Part shown: positions 1 through 10,862 of the stretch, in pieces
Numbering within the stretch: the stretch's first letter is position 1
How the letters are laid out: every line of letters starts with the position of its first letter
DNA from: Dipteris shenzhenensis
Lineage: Eukaryota; Polypodiophyta; Polypodiopsida; Gleicheniales
Length of the DNA stretch: 64,000 nt
Reading direction: 5' to 3' (one strand)
Assembly: GCA_047967505.1 (NCBI GenBank)
Contig: CM106541.1
Made by a program: the position numbers and the translations under genes
The notes under the pieces: generated by a model
The model's input: only the letters and a program-made list of their open reading frames with translations
What the model was told of the DNA's origin: nothing
The model's database searches: none

Positions 1-10
1 TACAATCATG

Positions 11-223
11 TTATTTTCCTTGCACCAAATATTTAAAAGCGAGTATTTTTATATGTGTGCACAATACTTGTTCACATTGTTGCCCTAGTACTAGTGTGTC
101 CTTCCTACTTTGCCAAAACTTTGTGGAGTCAATAGTTACAAAGCCACTTGCATGGCATTTGATTGTTGCATGAGGGCCTCTTTCCACCACATCCTTAAAC
201 CACGTTACATCCAAAACATACAC
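11..223 (-). pseudogene. CACTA-type DUF4216 domain fragment
   Basis: This 70-residue open frame reads VLDVTWFKDV near its start, then GFVTIDSTKFWQ and TLVLGQQCEQVL. That is the pattern of the DUF4216 domain found downstream of the TNP2 transposase in plant CACTA (En/Spm) elements. It is clearly similar to the second DUF4216 copy at 6803-7036, which has LDVKWFRTIY, GFFAIDSTKHW and TFVLPKHCEQV. No transposase core is visible beside it, so it is a fragment cut by the window edge or by the gypsy relic to its right. The family call is by eye. Confidence 0.6.
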
Positions 224-419
224 AAAGAAGCTTCAAAAGTCAAGCTTAATTTCAGTTAGTGATTAATATTGCATGTGTAATGTATAACTTACCTTGTATT
301 TATACCAAATCAGCTTTTGGAGCTTTAATTAGCTACTCTTTTCCATTTTACATTTGCTCTAGATCCTTAGATAAAGGGAATATTTAATTTAAGACCTTCT
401 AGCCTATCTTGTGATCTTC

Positions 420-1376
420 GCATTGATCTGTCTAAATGAATTTGACGAGGAGCTTATATAGGGGCCTTGCAATCATGGCATACCTTAGTATGAATCGTCT
501 ATAGTATCCAACATGTCCCATAAAGACTTGAATTCCCTTGGCATTTAGCGGGGGGGAATTCCATGATGATCTTTATTTTGTCCATGTCAGTTGCAATCCC
601 ATGTCAAGAGACTCTGTCCCGTGTGACCAAGAACGTGTGACCAAGAATTGACATTTTAGAGGATTTAAAGAGATCCATACTCCCTACATTTTTTAAGAAC
701 TTCAAGGCATTTCAAGTGATCCTTTTTTCTTGAGTGTATGCACAAGTCATCGAGGAAGACTTGTAGGAACTTGTTGAGAAATTCCTTGAAGGCGGTGTAC
801 ATTACCCTTTGAAAACTAGTAGATGGGGCATTGCATAAGCCAAATGGCATGACTCTGTATGCAAAAATATCCCATTCTATGGCAAATGCTATCTTTGCCT
901 AATCTTGAGATGCAATTTGTACTTGGTTGTACCCGTTGAACCCATCCAAGAAGCTATACACTTCAAATCCTGCTACCCTTTCTAAAACTATTTCAATTAA
1001 TGGTAGGGGATAATGATCTCTGGTTGTTGCTGTATTGATGTTCTTGAGATTCACACATATTTTGAGCTTCTTGTTTTTCTTAGGAACAATCACAATTGGT
1101 GACACCCAATTGGTATGCTCGGTCTCATAAATCAAACCAGCCTCCAGTAGTTTTTCTAGTTCTTCATAGACATGGGTGCCATACTTGGGATTTGTCCTGT
1201 AAGGTCCACATACCTTTGGTTTGGATCCTTCCCTTATTGGTATGGTATGTATTGCAACTTTTGGGGAAATCCCTTTCATTTATTTGTAGAACCATGCCAT
1301 GCAATCTCTATATTCCATTGGCAATGCTTTCAATTCATTTTCTTCTTCTAGAGTGAGTGACAGAGGTAATTCGTCT
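420..1376 (-). pseudogene. Ty3/gypsy pol relic (reverse transcriptase)
   Basis: Reading leftwards on the minus strand, the frames give the N-terminal part of a gypsy reverse transcriptase: KLLEAGLIYETEHTNWVSP, VPKKNKKLKICVNLKNIN, DHYPLPLIEIVLERVAG and SFLDGFNGYNQVQIA. After a stop it continues with MPFGLCNAPSTSFQRVM and FLQVFLDDLCIHS, where the catalytic YxDD box appears as FLDD. Further left, with frameshifts, fragments such as DKIKIIMEFPP match the segment that follows the RT in gypsy pol. Stops and frameshifts show it is dead. Neither LTR nor integrase is visible. It abuts the plus-strand copia relic at about 1377. Confidence 0.85.
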
Positions 1377-2902
1377 GAAGAACCCAAGTGTCTTGAAGAG
1401 GCACAGGGTGATGATAGGTGGATGGAAGCTATGTAGTCGGAGTATGGATCCATAATGAAGAACAACACTTGGGACCCTATGAATCAACCACCAAAATGCA
1501 AGATAATCAGCACCAAGTGGGTGTACAAGACCAAGTACAAGTCCGACGGCACGGATAAGTACAAGGCTCGGCTCGTGGCAAAAGGATTTGCACAGGTACA
1601 TGGTTTTGATTATCAGGATACTTTTGCTCCCACAGCTCGACTAACCACAATTTGCAGTATTTTGGCCTTAGCTACCCAGGGAAGTTGGCCCGTGTTTCAG
1701 ATGGATGTAAAATCTCCCTTTCTGAATGGAGATCTCAAGGAGGAGTATACGTGGAACAACCACTAGGTTTTGTGATCCCCGGTTTAGAAGGTAAAGTCTA
1801 TAAACTAAAGAAGGCACTTTACAGGCTAAAACAGGCCCCACGAGCATGGTACCAGTAGATTGATGCCTACTTTCTGCAAAACGGGTTTAGGAGGAGCCCA
1901 TCTGATGCAAATTTGTATATCTATAGAGAAGGAGGTAGGTGTATGATCACGGTCCTTTATGTGGATGACCTTGTCATAACAGGGAACCATGAAGAGAAGA
2001 TCTCACAGACAAATCAGTTGCTAGGAAGAGAGTTTGAAATGATAGACCTCAGACCTGATGCATTTCTGTTTGGGGATTGAAGTTTGGCAAGAGCCAAAAT
2101 AGATCTTCATCTCACAGCTGAAGTATGCTGGAGAGATACTGAAGGCATTTGGCATGGCTGAGTGCAAGACAGTTGGCACCCCTATGGAGGTTGATGTGAA
2201 GCTCTCAAACGAGGATTCATCACCATTGGTGGACGAAGCAAAGTACAGAAGGCTTGTGGGCAATTTGATCTACTTGTGGAACACATGGCTGGACATCAAT
2301 TTTGCGACTGGTGTAATAAGCAAGTTTTCCAATAAGCCTTGGGAGAACCACTAGAGGGCAGGGATGTGGGTGCTGAAATACATCAAAGGAACACTTGATT
2401 ATGGCATCACCTATACCAAGGGCAACATCTTGACCGGATTCTATGACTCGGATTGGGCAGGAGATGTGGATAGCAAGAGATCAGTGACACGTTACTATTT
2501 CTCACTTGGATCTAAAGCTGTGTCATGGGTCAGCAAGAAGCAACCTACAGTTGCTCTTTCTTCTACAGAGGTTGAGTACAAATCAACATGTTTTGATTCT
2601 TGTGAAGCAGTGTGGTTAAGGAGGATTTTAGGGGACATGGGTCCAATGCAGAACAAGCCTACGCAGTTATCATGTGACAATTAGAGTTGCATGGCAATTG
2701 CAAAGAACCCTGTGTTCCATGCTCGCACAAAACACATTGAGATTCAATATCACTTTGTACACGAGCTCATCGTGGATGGAGAGGTCAACTTGGTGTACTG
2801 TCCGACTATAGATAATGCTGGGGACATCTTCACGAAGGGTCTTGGAAGAGACTTGCTAGAGAGGCATCTTCATCAACTTGGCATTGGGCCGAAAAAGTAA
2901 GT
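1377..2902 (+). pseudogene. Ty1/copia pol relic (RT and RNase H), 5'-truncated
   Basis: The frames give a copia reverse transcriptase from its start: KWVYKTKYKSDGT, KARLVAKGFAQVHGFDYQDT, FQMDVKSPFLNGDL, YRLKQAPRAWYQ and the catalytic LYVDDLVITG near 1955. The connection domain follows (QLKYAGEILKAFGMAECK), then the RNase H region (GFYDSDWAGDVDSKRS, SWVSKKQPTVALSSTEVEY, FHARTKHIEIQYHFV, GDIFTKGLGRDLLERHL). There are several in-frame stops (for example at 1858, 2352 and 2682) and a frameshift near 2050. Gag, protease and integrase are absent. The sequence starts abruptly next to the gypsy relic, so it is the 3' half of an element followed by its polypurine tract and LTR. Confidence 0.9.
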
Positions 2903-2917
2903 TCACTTGCAGGTGGA

Positions 2918-3480
2918 CATTGAGGGGGGGTGTTAGATATCAATGCTCCACTCTCATGTAACTATGTGGGAACCAGCTAACTCTACTTGTAAGCCCCCCA
3001 TATGAGGAGAAGGCATTTGAGTAGCTCGGTTATCCGGTAGGTCCTAGTCTGGACACCAGGTGGGGGCCATGTGTGGCTTGATGGCTAGATGGCTTCAGAT
3101 AGAGTTGGCACACTACCAACTAGGCTACATGCAAGTGCGGGAAGGCATCCCATGATTGACTGCACTGAGGGTAGACGGAGCATTTCCCAGGGTAGCCCAC
3201 TCTCGAGTTGCGGGGCCCGTTTGGAGCCCCAAATGATCTCGGATGGCTCTGGGCCAAACGTGTGGTCGGTGGCCTATTCTGCACCATGGTTCTAACGTGT
3301 GGTTGGTGGCCTACCGACCTCCAGCCGGCTGTTTTGGACCGATTGGGTCGATCTCCCAATTGGGTCTAACTGACTACGACTGGTGGCTATGTAAGAGAAA
3401 GCCCATGAAGCCCATCATCATCATTGGCTATAGCAACCCTGATTAATTAGCATCCAGCCTCCATCCTCTACTGTTTCTAG
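2918..3480 (+). repeat. Polypurine tract and 3' LTR of the copia relic
   Basis: Just after the pol stop lies the purine run TGAGGGGGGG (2921-2930), followed at 2931 by TGTTAGATATCA. This is the usual junction of a copia polypurine tract and the start of a 3' LTR. The right end of the LTR is not resolved because no second copy is present in the window. A length near 550 bp is a guess and the end given is nominal. Confidence 0.6.
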
Positions 3481-3651
3481 CATGCCATCGAAGCTTCTCA
3501 CATAGGAGCAGACAACTGGGAGGCAGTGCCATCTATTGTATTAGTTTTACAGTAATCAAATTTTTTATTCTCCATACTATTTGCTTCTCTCTCTTGCATA
3601 TGAGATCCTATTATCTGTTGAGCATCGACGTTGTATTGTTTTCTTACAGTC

Positions 3652-3986
3652 CAAAGGCCAGTGCAGGGTCCCCCAAAGATTAAGAGGTGCAAAAAATTAG
3701 GCATGAAGGCACTTCAAGAGATCCAAAAGTTCGAAACCACTATGGAAAATCTCGTTCCCCATGCACCTTCCAACGTGTTGTACATGAAATAGCATAGCAT
3801 TCCAAGGATGATGTGCATTTCACTTCAGGCGCTATGGGAGTAATTCACAAGGCAACGGAGCTGATGACAGTAGGTCTTTTTGAAGATGCAAACTTATGTG
3901 CTTTCCATGCTAAGAGAGTAACACTGATAGACAAGGACCTTGCACTTGCTAAGCGCATCTGCTCCAATCCCTCCCTTAGGCCCTAG
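3652..3986 (+). pseudogene. Histone H3-like pseudogene
   Basis: Frame 1 gives GMKALQEIQKFETTMENLVP, matching the H3 alphaN helix region (normally GTVALREIRKYQKSTELLI). After a one-base shift at about 3770 the next frame gives FQRVVHEIA, a TAG stop at 3795-3797 where H3 has Gln, then [20 protein letters not shown] and LALAKRI, ending at a stop at 3984-3986. This covers helices alpha1 to alpha3. The spacing from VHEI to KATE equals that of canonical H3, so loop 1 is not lengthened as in CENH3, although VPHAP resembles the CENH3 form of that segment. A pyrimidine stretch ending in AG precedes it near 3648 and could be an old splice acceptor. The N-terminal tail is not recognisable. Confidence 0.82.
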
Positions 3987-4051
3987 ATGTTGTTTAGGTT
4001 CATTTGGTGTAACTTGAATCATTTTGTAAATCTTTGCCTTTGAGGCCAATC

Positions 4052-4057
4052 AATAAA
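4052..4057 (+). terminator. Possible poly(A) signal of the H3-like pseudogene
   Basis: AATAAA lies 66 bases after the H3-like stop codon, in T-rich sequence that looks like a 3' untranslated region. The placement is consistent with a polyadenylation signal, but the motif is common in AT-rich DNA. Confidence 0.35.
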
Positions 4058-4513
4058 AGATATTTTTATGTTCTATTACTGTTCCCATGTTATTATAAAT
4101 GTTACATGATGCTTTCCACCAGTTTATGCAAGTTCAATGTGAATTTGAGTGGTCAAATGATGTTTTTTTGCCATGGCGCAGAAGGCAAATGTGTTCGGCA
4201 TCGTGTGGGAAGCTAAAAAATGCCAAAATCCACTATGGTGCATATGAGGCCTATTTGACTTGAACACATTTGCCTTGTGCTCTGTGGTGAGATTCTTATT
4301 GGATTGCTTAGAAATGACCATTATAGCACAAAAATCTATCTGATAGCATGCTTTTGAACATAATAGTGAATGAAAATATTAATGCCAACAACAGTTAAAG
4401 TTACAAAATACAATGACAGTATAAAATAAATTTTGTAAAAGAACACAACATGGGGCACTGTATAAAAAGTATATCTGTATTCATATAAAATAAAAGTTCT
4501 ATACAATAAGGTT

Positions 4514-5633
4514 TTAGAGCCTTTCTCTCTTCTCTAAAATAGTGAGAACATTGGGCTTTGAATTCCCAAATACACTCCTAGCTCTAAACCTAGTCGATAG
4601 AGAGTCAACACTATTATCGTTGGCTAGGGACATGGCTGCTGCCATTAATGCCATACCTTGAAAATTGGTTCCAAAAGCATTGAGGGTAGCCATGGAGTTC
4701 ACCAAAATGACCTTGTCAGCATTGCAATTGATGTCAGTATGACCAATCACTCATGATAAGGCCTTGCACTTCAGGAGGTCATCACTACCATGTGGAGGAA
4801 AATTTTTGTGGATAACCCCACAAAGTGCCCTTTTACTTAACCAAGGTAATGTGCCAGTGAGTGATCTCGACCGAAGCTACTATGAACAAGGCTTTTCCGA
4901 GATGAGAATAGGTCAAGCTCAAATGCCTCCTGCAACAGTCCAACATTACATTAGAATTTCGTTAAAGCAAAATTATACCAACAGAGAAGAAATTCAAAGC
5001 TCATAGTTTCTTACCACTATGGAGTCGTCATGCTCAATCCCTTCCTCTTTGTCAATGAGGATGGATCCAGAGGCCTCCTACTATCCAAAGTGAGATGTGG
5101 AGGCTTCTTTTGCAACATCAGGTAGGTCGGAGTAGATTGATGTCTTTGCATCTTTGATTTTGGCTAGTGTTAAAGCAAGAATCTCTTCTATTGAATCATC
5201 TGCTCCAAAAAACCCAGGTTCTTACATAGTTATGTCCACCTCATATCCACACAGGACACCAAGAGCTTCATCCTTCTAGAGACCAAACATAACCTCGATG
5301 TCATGGAGAAAGAGGTATTGTTCTCCATTCACAAGAAGGGGAGCAAGAAACCATATCTTTGTTGTGGAGTCAATAGAGGGTGGATGGAATTTGAGAACTA
5401 GAATGGGGTTCAGGAGGTCACTGCTGCACTTCCAGGGCCAATGCAGCTTCCCGCTCCTCAGCTTCTTCATCTATGGGCTCTTCATTGTAGATGTTGCATT
5501 CATCTACAGAAACAAGAGGATCGAAAAGGGTAGGGGCAAGGGCAGTGGCTTGAGGTCGAGGCCTCCTCTTCCATTTGTCCTTCTTGGAGAAGGAAAATAA
5601 AGGCCATTTCCTAGGATAGGAACTTATTTCCAC
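4514..5633 (-). other. Weak minus-strand open frames, unrecognised
   Basis: Short minus-strand frames at 4514-4750 (78 codons), 5276-5470 (64) and 5418-5633 (71) have codon-like character. One contains KKDKWKRRPRPQA followed by an acidic stretch. None matches a family I recognise, and stops separate them. They may be exons or remains of a gene tied to the CACTA element to the right. The rest of 3987-5640 shows nothing else I can support. Confidence 0.25.
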
Positions 5634-5654
5634 TACTACACATGGATCCTATTG

Positions 5655-5901
5655 CTCGGGGGGGTCACTATGTATAAACCCTCTATATCACGTGCGTTCA
5701 AGGCCTATATTTAAAGTCCCTTATCTGTAAAAAATTTCATTGATAAAATGTACCCCTTTTCTATACAAATCTGTAAATTTTTTCCAAAACTATTTTAAAT
5801 AGTCCCTTATGTATATTTATTTCTGTAAATTTTAGAAATAAGAAAAATCCTTTTGTTGAACTCACGTGATAGGGTTACATATGATGAGTGACCCCCCCGA
5901 G
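5655..5901. mobile_element. MITE copy 1 (247 bp, 8-bp TSD)
   Basis: The element begins CTCGGGGGGGTCACT and ends with its reverse complement. It is flanked on both sides by the 8-bp duplication TCCTATTG. It is nearly a palindrome: the two halves pair over about 45 bp with small gaps, each containing a CACGTG core. It has no coding capacity. It lies near the left end of the CACTA element. Confidence 0.93.
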
Positions 5902-5939
5902 TCCTATTGTGACATTTATGTACTAATGCTTAGCGCGTG

Positions 5940-6115
5940 CATGGCGCTAATCATCGGTATGAAAAGCGCATTCTGTAAACTGTAGCTATATAGCGATGCT
6001 AGACAAACATCTCTATATAGCGACCATTATAAAGGTTGCTATATAGCGACTTATGAGTGTCGCTATATAGCGACACTTAGATACTATTTTATAGCGATGT
6101 TTTCTAGAGAGGTTT
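5940..6115. repeat. CACTA-type subterminal repeats (CTATATAGCGAC)
   Basis: The motif CTATATAGCGAY occurs at least four times in both orientations between about 5985 and 6095, for example GTCGCTATATAGCGACA. Short inverted and direct motifs close to the end are typical of CACTA subterminal regions that bind the element's own protein. The sequence CACTACTACA just left of MITE copy 1 (about 5632) could be the terminal CACTA inverted repeat, but no partner end was found on the right. Confidence 0.5.
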
Positions 6116-6270
6116 TTTACTCATATAGGCCTTAACAGTTAGTTTTTTCCAATGACAAATTTTTTTTAATTTTCATACATGTTTGATCTAATAGAGAATA
6201 AAAATATGAGAGCATGTACATCAAGCCTTTGAAGCTCATATATTCATGTCCAAGTTTGAGATGAAAAAAA

Positions 6271-6606
6271 TCAATTAAGAGCATTTACATCAACTGTTTC
6301 GTCTTGAGCCAAGTCTAAGGCACCAAACAAGTCTATCTCCAACTCTATACTGAGTTGATCTCCTATATCGTCATCGTAGTCTAACATCGTACGTTTACCT
6401 AAAAGTACTTGATCATCTTCTTCAATAAAGTGTGGTGATTCTTGATGATCGTGGTCTTCTTCCTCAATATCATGATCTCCATCTTCCTCCCGTGCGATGT
6501 CATTACGTGCATCTTCCTCTTGGCTCATATTGTGATCTTCATCTTCTTCGCTAGATTCATTGGGATCAATTGGATCTGGCATTGGTAGTGGCATCTCCAT
6601 ATCCAC
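6271..6606 (-). CDS. Acidic 111-residue ORF, CACTA-associated
   Basis: The frame is very rich in Asp and Glu (for example ESSEEDEDHNMSQEEDARND and HDIEEEDHDHQES). It lies downstream of the DUF4216 exon on the same strand and before the subterminal repeats, so it may be the last exon of the CACTA gene set. It has no recognisable fold. It could equally be noncoding sequence with a chance open frame. Confidence 0.35.
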   Translation of the reverse strand: MDMEMPLPMPDPIDPNESSEEDEDHNMSQEEDARNDIAREEDGDHDIEEEDHDHQESPHFIEEDDQVLLGKRTMLDYDDDIGDQLSIELEIDLFGALDLAQDETVDVNALN

Positions 6607-6802
6607 ATCTCGATCTTCAAAATTTGCTTACTTCATGGTGCAACTTGGATCACGTACCACCATCTTGGATCAAAATGATCTGGATGAAAAACCACCTATA
6701 TTGAAGATGGGTGCCAAATGACATCAATTATATATATGAGATTATGCTCAAGTACATGTATCAATGGCTCTTTAAAAACGAAAGCTTCGATTAATTAAAT
6801 CA

Positions 6803-7206
6803 TTAGTATGCACCTGCTCTATGCACCTGCTCACAGTGCTTGGGAAGAACAAAAGTATCACTTTCATGGGTCCAATGTTTGGTGGAATCTATTGCAAAGA
6901 AACCACTACTATCTTTTCTCACTGTCACATGGGGACCGTTGTAAATAGTTCTAAACCATTTTACATCAAGAATAAAAATACTAAATCGTCTGAAATCAAC
7001 TTCATAGATGTCGCGTATGGTTCCACAATAATCCAACTATGAGGAGAGAAGATTGGTATCCGAAGCACTTGCTCGGCTATCTTGTGTGAAGTTAGCCATG
7101 ACTCCACAATCATACGTGACTCTCTTTGAATCGATGCGTTCCATGTGAAAATGTCGTCCATATGACCATAATGCACTGTACTTTTTGTATTACTAAAGAG
7201 CATCAT
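6803..7206 (-). pseudogene. CACTA element DUF4216 domain
   Basis: Two overlapping frames (7206-6961 and 7036-6803) together give the DUF4216 pattern: MDYCGTIRDIYEVDF, FILDVKWFRTIY, a Gly-containing VRKDSSGFFAIDS segment and TFVLPKHCEQVHR. DUF4216 normally follows TNP2 and DUF4218 in plant CACTA transposase genes, and that is the order here. The frame change within the domain indicates decay. Confidence 0.8.
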
Positions 7207-7255
7207 TATAACAGTGAAGATGCATCTATTTTACAGCGTATATTGCCACAAATAA

Positions 7256-7998
7256 TTACTTAATTACGTCAAAAGGCAAGAAACTTACATGCACCATACA
7301 TCTAGATGATAACTCTTGCTCGTGCTCATTTATTGTCTCTCCATTGTATTCGGCTTTACGTAGAGCCAGTTGTAGCCAATCAAGTGACATGTGAGTGGGG
7401 AGAAGAGTCAGATCCCGTGGATATGGTTGCGATCGCCTGTACATTACTGTGAATCTCATCCTTGCATTTATTCTTTCTGCTTTGGCCACTTCATATCTCT
7501 CAATCCACTTCTGCATCTCAGGGCTATTGAGGATACAAAACTTATTAAATTTCTCCATTTGCTCTTCGCTCATCTTTCTTTCAATCCCTTTTCCTTGGGG
7601 AACCTCGCCAACGATGCGATCATCATCCTTGTTATGCCAAGCTTGTGGCATATCGGGATCCGTGGATGCAAGAAACTCTATGATATATACTAATGACTCT
7701 TGCACAAGCCATCCCTCTGCCATGCTTGCTTCTGGTCTTTTCTTTTGTCTTACAAATCCCTTTAAAGTTTTCATAAACCGCTCGAGAAAAAACATTTATC
7801 GACTATGAACGGTACCTGCAATAGCCACCTCATCAACTATGTGCACAAGCAAGTGGACTTGAGTTGTCATAATGCTCGAGGGAAAGTGCTTCTCAAGCAA
7901 GCATACAACTTCGATGGATTACACCCTAGCCTTCTCGATGCTCGATATGGAGATCTCTTTTTGAGATATCCACTATTTCACATGTCCATGTAAGATAT
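7256..7998 (-). pseudogene. CACTA element DUF4218 domain
   Basis: The main frame (7795-7256) contains FLERFMKTLKGFVRQKKRPE and ASMAEGWLVQESLVYIIEFL. These match the DUF4218 signature RFLKTLKGYVRN...PEGSIAEGY. KFNKFCILNSPEMQKWIERY follows, the usual place for the NCDEV-type helix. Upstream to about 7998 the frame is broken but still gives CNPSKLYACLRSTFPRAL. The domain sits between the TNP2 region and DUF4216 on the same strand, as expected in one transposase gene. Confidence 0.8.
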
Positions 7999-8250
7999 TT
8001 TCATAATCAATCTACAGATTAATAAGCTTGAATTGAAGAAAATGCAATCAATGCGATTTGATAGTAAGCATACCTCACAATACCACAGATCTTGAATATA
8101 GCATTTCTAACATCTTCTTGTAAGCACCCTTTTATTGTAATTGGGAGGATGAACTATCAAAGCAACAAAGAAGTCATGTCAACAATATAATATAATCATA
8201 ATTATGCTAATGCATCACGATTATCGGTACACTAATTCTACTTAGAATAC

Positions 8251-9657
8251 CTATAAGACCTTGTGCCAATCATGGGACTTGAGCCCACTAAGCTTATTGT
8301 CCTTTGAAAATGCTCCTTTCAAGAAACGCATGTACCCTGTCGGTGTTTGAAAACAGGCAATGTCTGCATTGATTGCTGCCTCCTCCCTCGTAGAGAGGAT
8401 CCACGTTGCTTTCGGGAGGACAACTTTTCCCGAAGCATGCACTTGGGGCCACAAACAAGACATCCTATTCATAGCTTGCAAGTCTTCTCGCACTCCTCTC
8501 AAGTCTTTGGAACCAACCAAGTGTGCCCAAATAGTAGCCCCCAAATTCTTGAAGATATGCATGGGATCCAAGAGATGATTAATTTGTAACTAACCCCAAT
8601 AAGGAAGCTCGTGAAAGATCTATAGCCTCTTCATACCAGAAGGAGGTTCCTCTCCATTTGCCCTCCAAGCTTGAATCCAGTCACTTGCCTTCAAATATGA
8701 TGGTGGTGGATCAAGCTGACCTCCACGTGCGAGATGGTCGAGCGGAAGGTATCGAGCATGACCTTCATAAATATTTTTTATCATATGTTTGGAGTAACGT
8801 GCAAGCAATTTCAAACCCAGTCCACAAACAGGATGCGTGGTACCCACTTGTAACAAGTCCTGCATGCGTGCATGAATTTGTTAGTATAAGACATGCGTGC
8901 GAAAGAGAGTCATAAAAGCATAATCCCTCATTATACATGTAGAGACAGAATCATGCACCTACGCATTCTCCGGCATATCCTAGGTAGTCATGCATGGTCC
9001 ACATCAAGATACCCCTGACCAAAATATCATTGGTATGTCTAGGAGCTCTGGAAATATCAAAGCCTGCACTCCTCTCCATAATATTTGTAACTCCTCTATC
9101 AAAGGTGCCATGTACACATTCATATTTTTTATCTTGTACTTTCCTGGCACAAGTAGTGCAAGCATGAGGTGTCCCTTTTTTATTGTTAGCCATGGTGGGA
9201 TATTGTAATTCACCATGACTATGGGCCATGTCAACCAAGATGTCGAGCGTAACCCAAAAGGATTCACAAATGTGTCATCAGTGGACCGATGAGATGCATG
9301 CCATGTCATCAACTCCCCTATGGATTTGCATCGGAACATGTGTTGTATTCTTGCAATGATGGGAAAGTGTCTTAAGACCTTTACCGTTATCCGCTCACCC
9401 TACAAGTCCCCACACTTTGGACAACTAGCCAAATCTCCATGCTCACGATGAAAGGAAATACAATCATTACAGCAAGCATGGATGGTATCATAATCCATAC
9501 CCATCATTGTTAGCATCTTTTTTGCTTCATCTCTTGATGCAGGCATGGTATTTAGTGTAGGCAACATCTTCTGGAGCAACCTATGACAATTCAAACATAC
9601 ATAGGCTTCGAACAATGATGATTCAACACCTATTTCATTAATTTTGGACTTGTGCAC
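8251..9657 (-). pseudogene. CACTA TNP2 transposase (Transposase_21), decayed
   Basis: On the minus strand 9657-9400 gives MMGMDYDTIHACCNDCISFH followed by CPKCGDL, the TNP2 zinc-binding segment. Frames 9339-8951 give SIGELMTWHASHRS, VNPFGLRSTSW, YNIPPWLTIKKG, LIEELQILW and LMWTMHDYLGYAG. Then 8865-8620 gives MIKNIYEGHARYLPLDH, and 8620-8251 gives HELPYWG, LLDPMHIFKNLG and GLKSHDWHKVL. The whole TNP2 order is present. Stops and frameshifts break it, and the stretch carrying the usual LGLxxDG before NPFG, which holds a conserved Asp, is missing. Confidence 0.88.
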
Positions 9658-9714
9658 TATCCAAATTCATTTTGTGAGATAATTTTGGATAAAACATTAA
9701 AAAAAAAGAGGCTC

Positions 9715-9945
9715 TTATAAAACAAAACATTGAGTCAAAAAGGAAGATTTTAAAAAATCAAATTAGAAAAAATGACGTGAGATGTTATTAAAACTAGAGT
9801 ACATTAAAAATAGAGGACATCACATTGTTAAAAGAGACAAAAAGTAAGATTTTAAAAAATCAAATTAGAAAAAAAGGCGTGACATGTTATGAAAACTAGA
9901 GTACATTTCAAAAAGAGCACATCACATTTGTACAAGAAGTAGATC
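9715..9945. repeat. Two-copy A-rich tandem repeat (~108 bp)
   Basis: A unit containing AGATTTTAAAAAATCAAATT, then a GACGTGA or GGCGTGA element, then ACTAGAGTACATT, occurs twice in tandem upstream of the TNP2 start. It may be part of the CACTA 5' region. Confidence 0.6.
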
Positions 9946-10018
9946 ATATAACTCAAAGCCATATGGTGTCAAAAAACACCTTAATACAGTCTCTCTTATC
10001 TTCTTAATCACCCAAAGT

Positions 10019-10471
10019 CTAGAAGATCTCATCATTGGTCTCTCTTATCTTCTCAACAACCCAGTCTTTCACTACCTCCACAGCTGTATCCTCAACATAA
10101 TTACATGCAAAGAAGAAATTTAAGCAATCACAAATTGTTTCTTTATAATTTCTCTGAGAGGCTCTTATTGTTCTCTCAGCATCCGCATCAAATCGCTCAT
10201 GATGAGGGCTGTGATAACGCAGGTTACTTAAGAAGTCTAAGAGATCTTGTCATGCTTTTATCATACGTCTTAAAAGTCTTTCACTCTCTGCTATCTTGAG
10301 AGTCTCCTCCCTCTCTGCGTGCCTTTGTGCATCAAATTCCTCTCTCTCCATGTGTGTCAAAGGAGAACCTTGTCGAATTCTGGCCTCTCTCTGTGCTCCT
10401 TGGTCAGCAATCCATTCTTTGAAATTGTTAATTCTGAACTCCACGTCTTCGACAATGCCAAGGACATCCAT
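10019..10471 (-). pseudogene. Unrecognised ~150-residue charged ORF with in-frame TGA
   Basis: The frame starts MDVLGIVEDVEFRINNFKEW and runs through a charged, probably helical segment (REARIRQGS, MEREEFDAQRHAEREETLKI). It meets TGA at 10250-10252, then continues open in the same frame for 76 codons (QDLLDFLSNLRYHSPHHE, ETICDCLNFFFACNYVEDTA) to a stop at 10019. The even character on both sides suggests one ancestral protein broken by a nonsense change. It lies upstream of TNP2 on the same strand and may be a second CACTA gene. No family recognised. Confidence 0.45.
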
Positions 10472-10479
10472 GGGTGGGG

Positions 10480-10858
10480 AGATGATAAAGAAAGGGAGAT
10501 GGACTACGATGCAAGAAAGAAGAGTGTCTGTGGAAGGACTAGGATGGAAGAATACAAGTTAATGAGAAGCACTACGATGGATGAAAGAAGAGAGTGTTTG
10601 TGGAAGAACTAGGATAGAAGAATACAAGTTATCAGGATGGATGAAAGAAGAGAGTGTTTGTGGAAGGACTAGGATAGAAGAATACAAGTTACTCAGAAGG
10701 ACTAGGATGTAAGAAATAAGAGAGTGTTTGTGGAAGGACTAGGGTGGAAGAATACAAGTGCACTAAGGCACGATGTGTTCACTATGATAAGGATAAGGGT
10801 TGGAATAAAGTGAGAGGCACGATGTGTTCACTATGATAAGGATAAGGGTTGGAATAAA
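10480..10858. repeat. Tandem repeats (~72 bp and ~49 bp units)
   Basis: Between about 10,480 and 10,760 a unit with AGAGTGTTTGTGGAAGGACT and AGGATAGAAGAATACAAGTT repeats about four times. It is followed by two copies of a unit with GCACGATGTGTTCACTATGA (10,769-10,858). They may mark the 5' subterminal part of the CACTA element. Confidence 0.7.
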
Positions 10859-10862
10859 ATTT

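Noticed and set aside
3652-3986. CENH3 pseudogene
   Set aside because: Loop 1 has canonical H3 length; only a short VPHAP stretch resembles CENH3, so I call it H3-like only.
5631-5641. CACTACTACA as the definite CACTA terminal repeat
   Set aside because: No matching inverted end was found between 10.4 and 12.5 kb, so the element's borders stay open.
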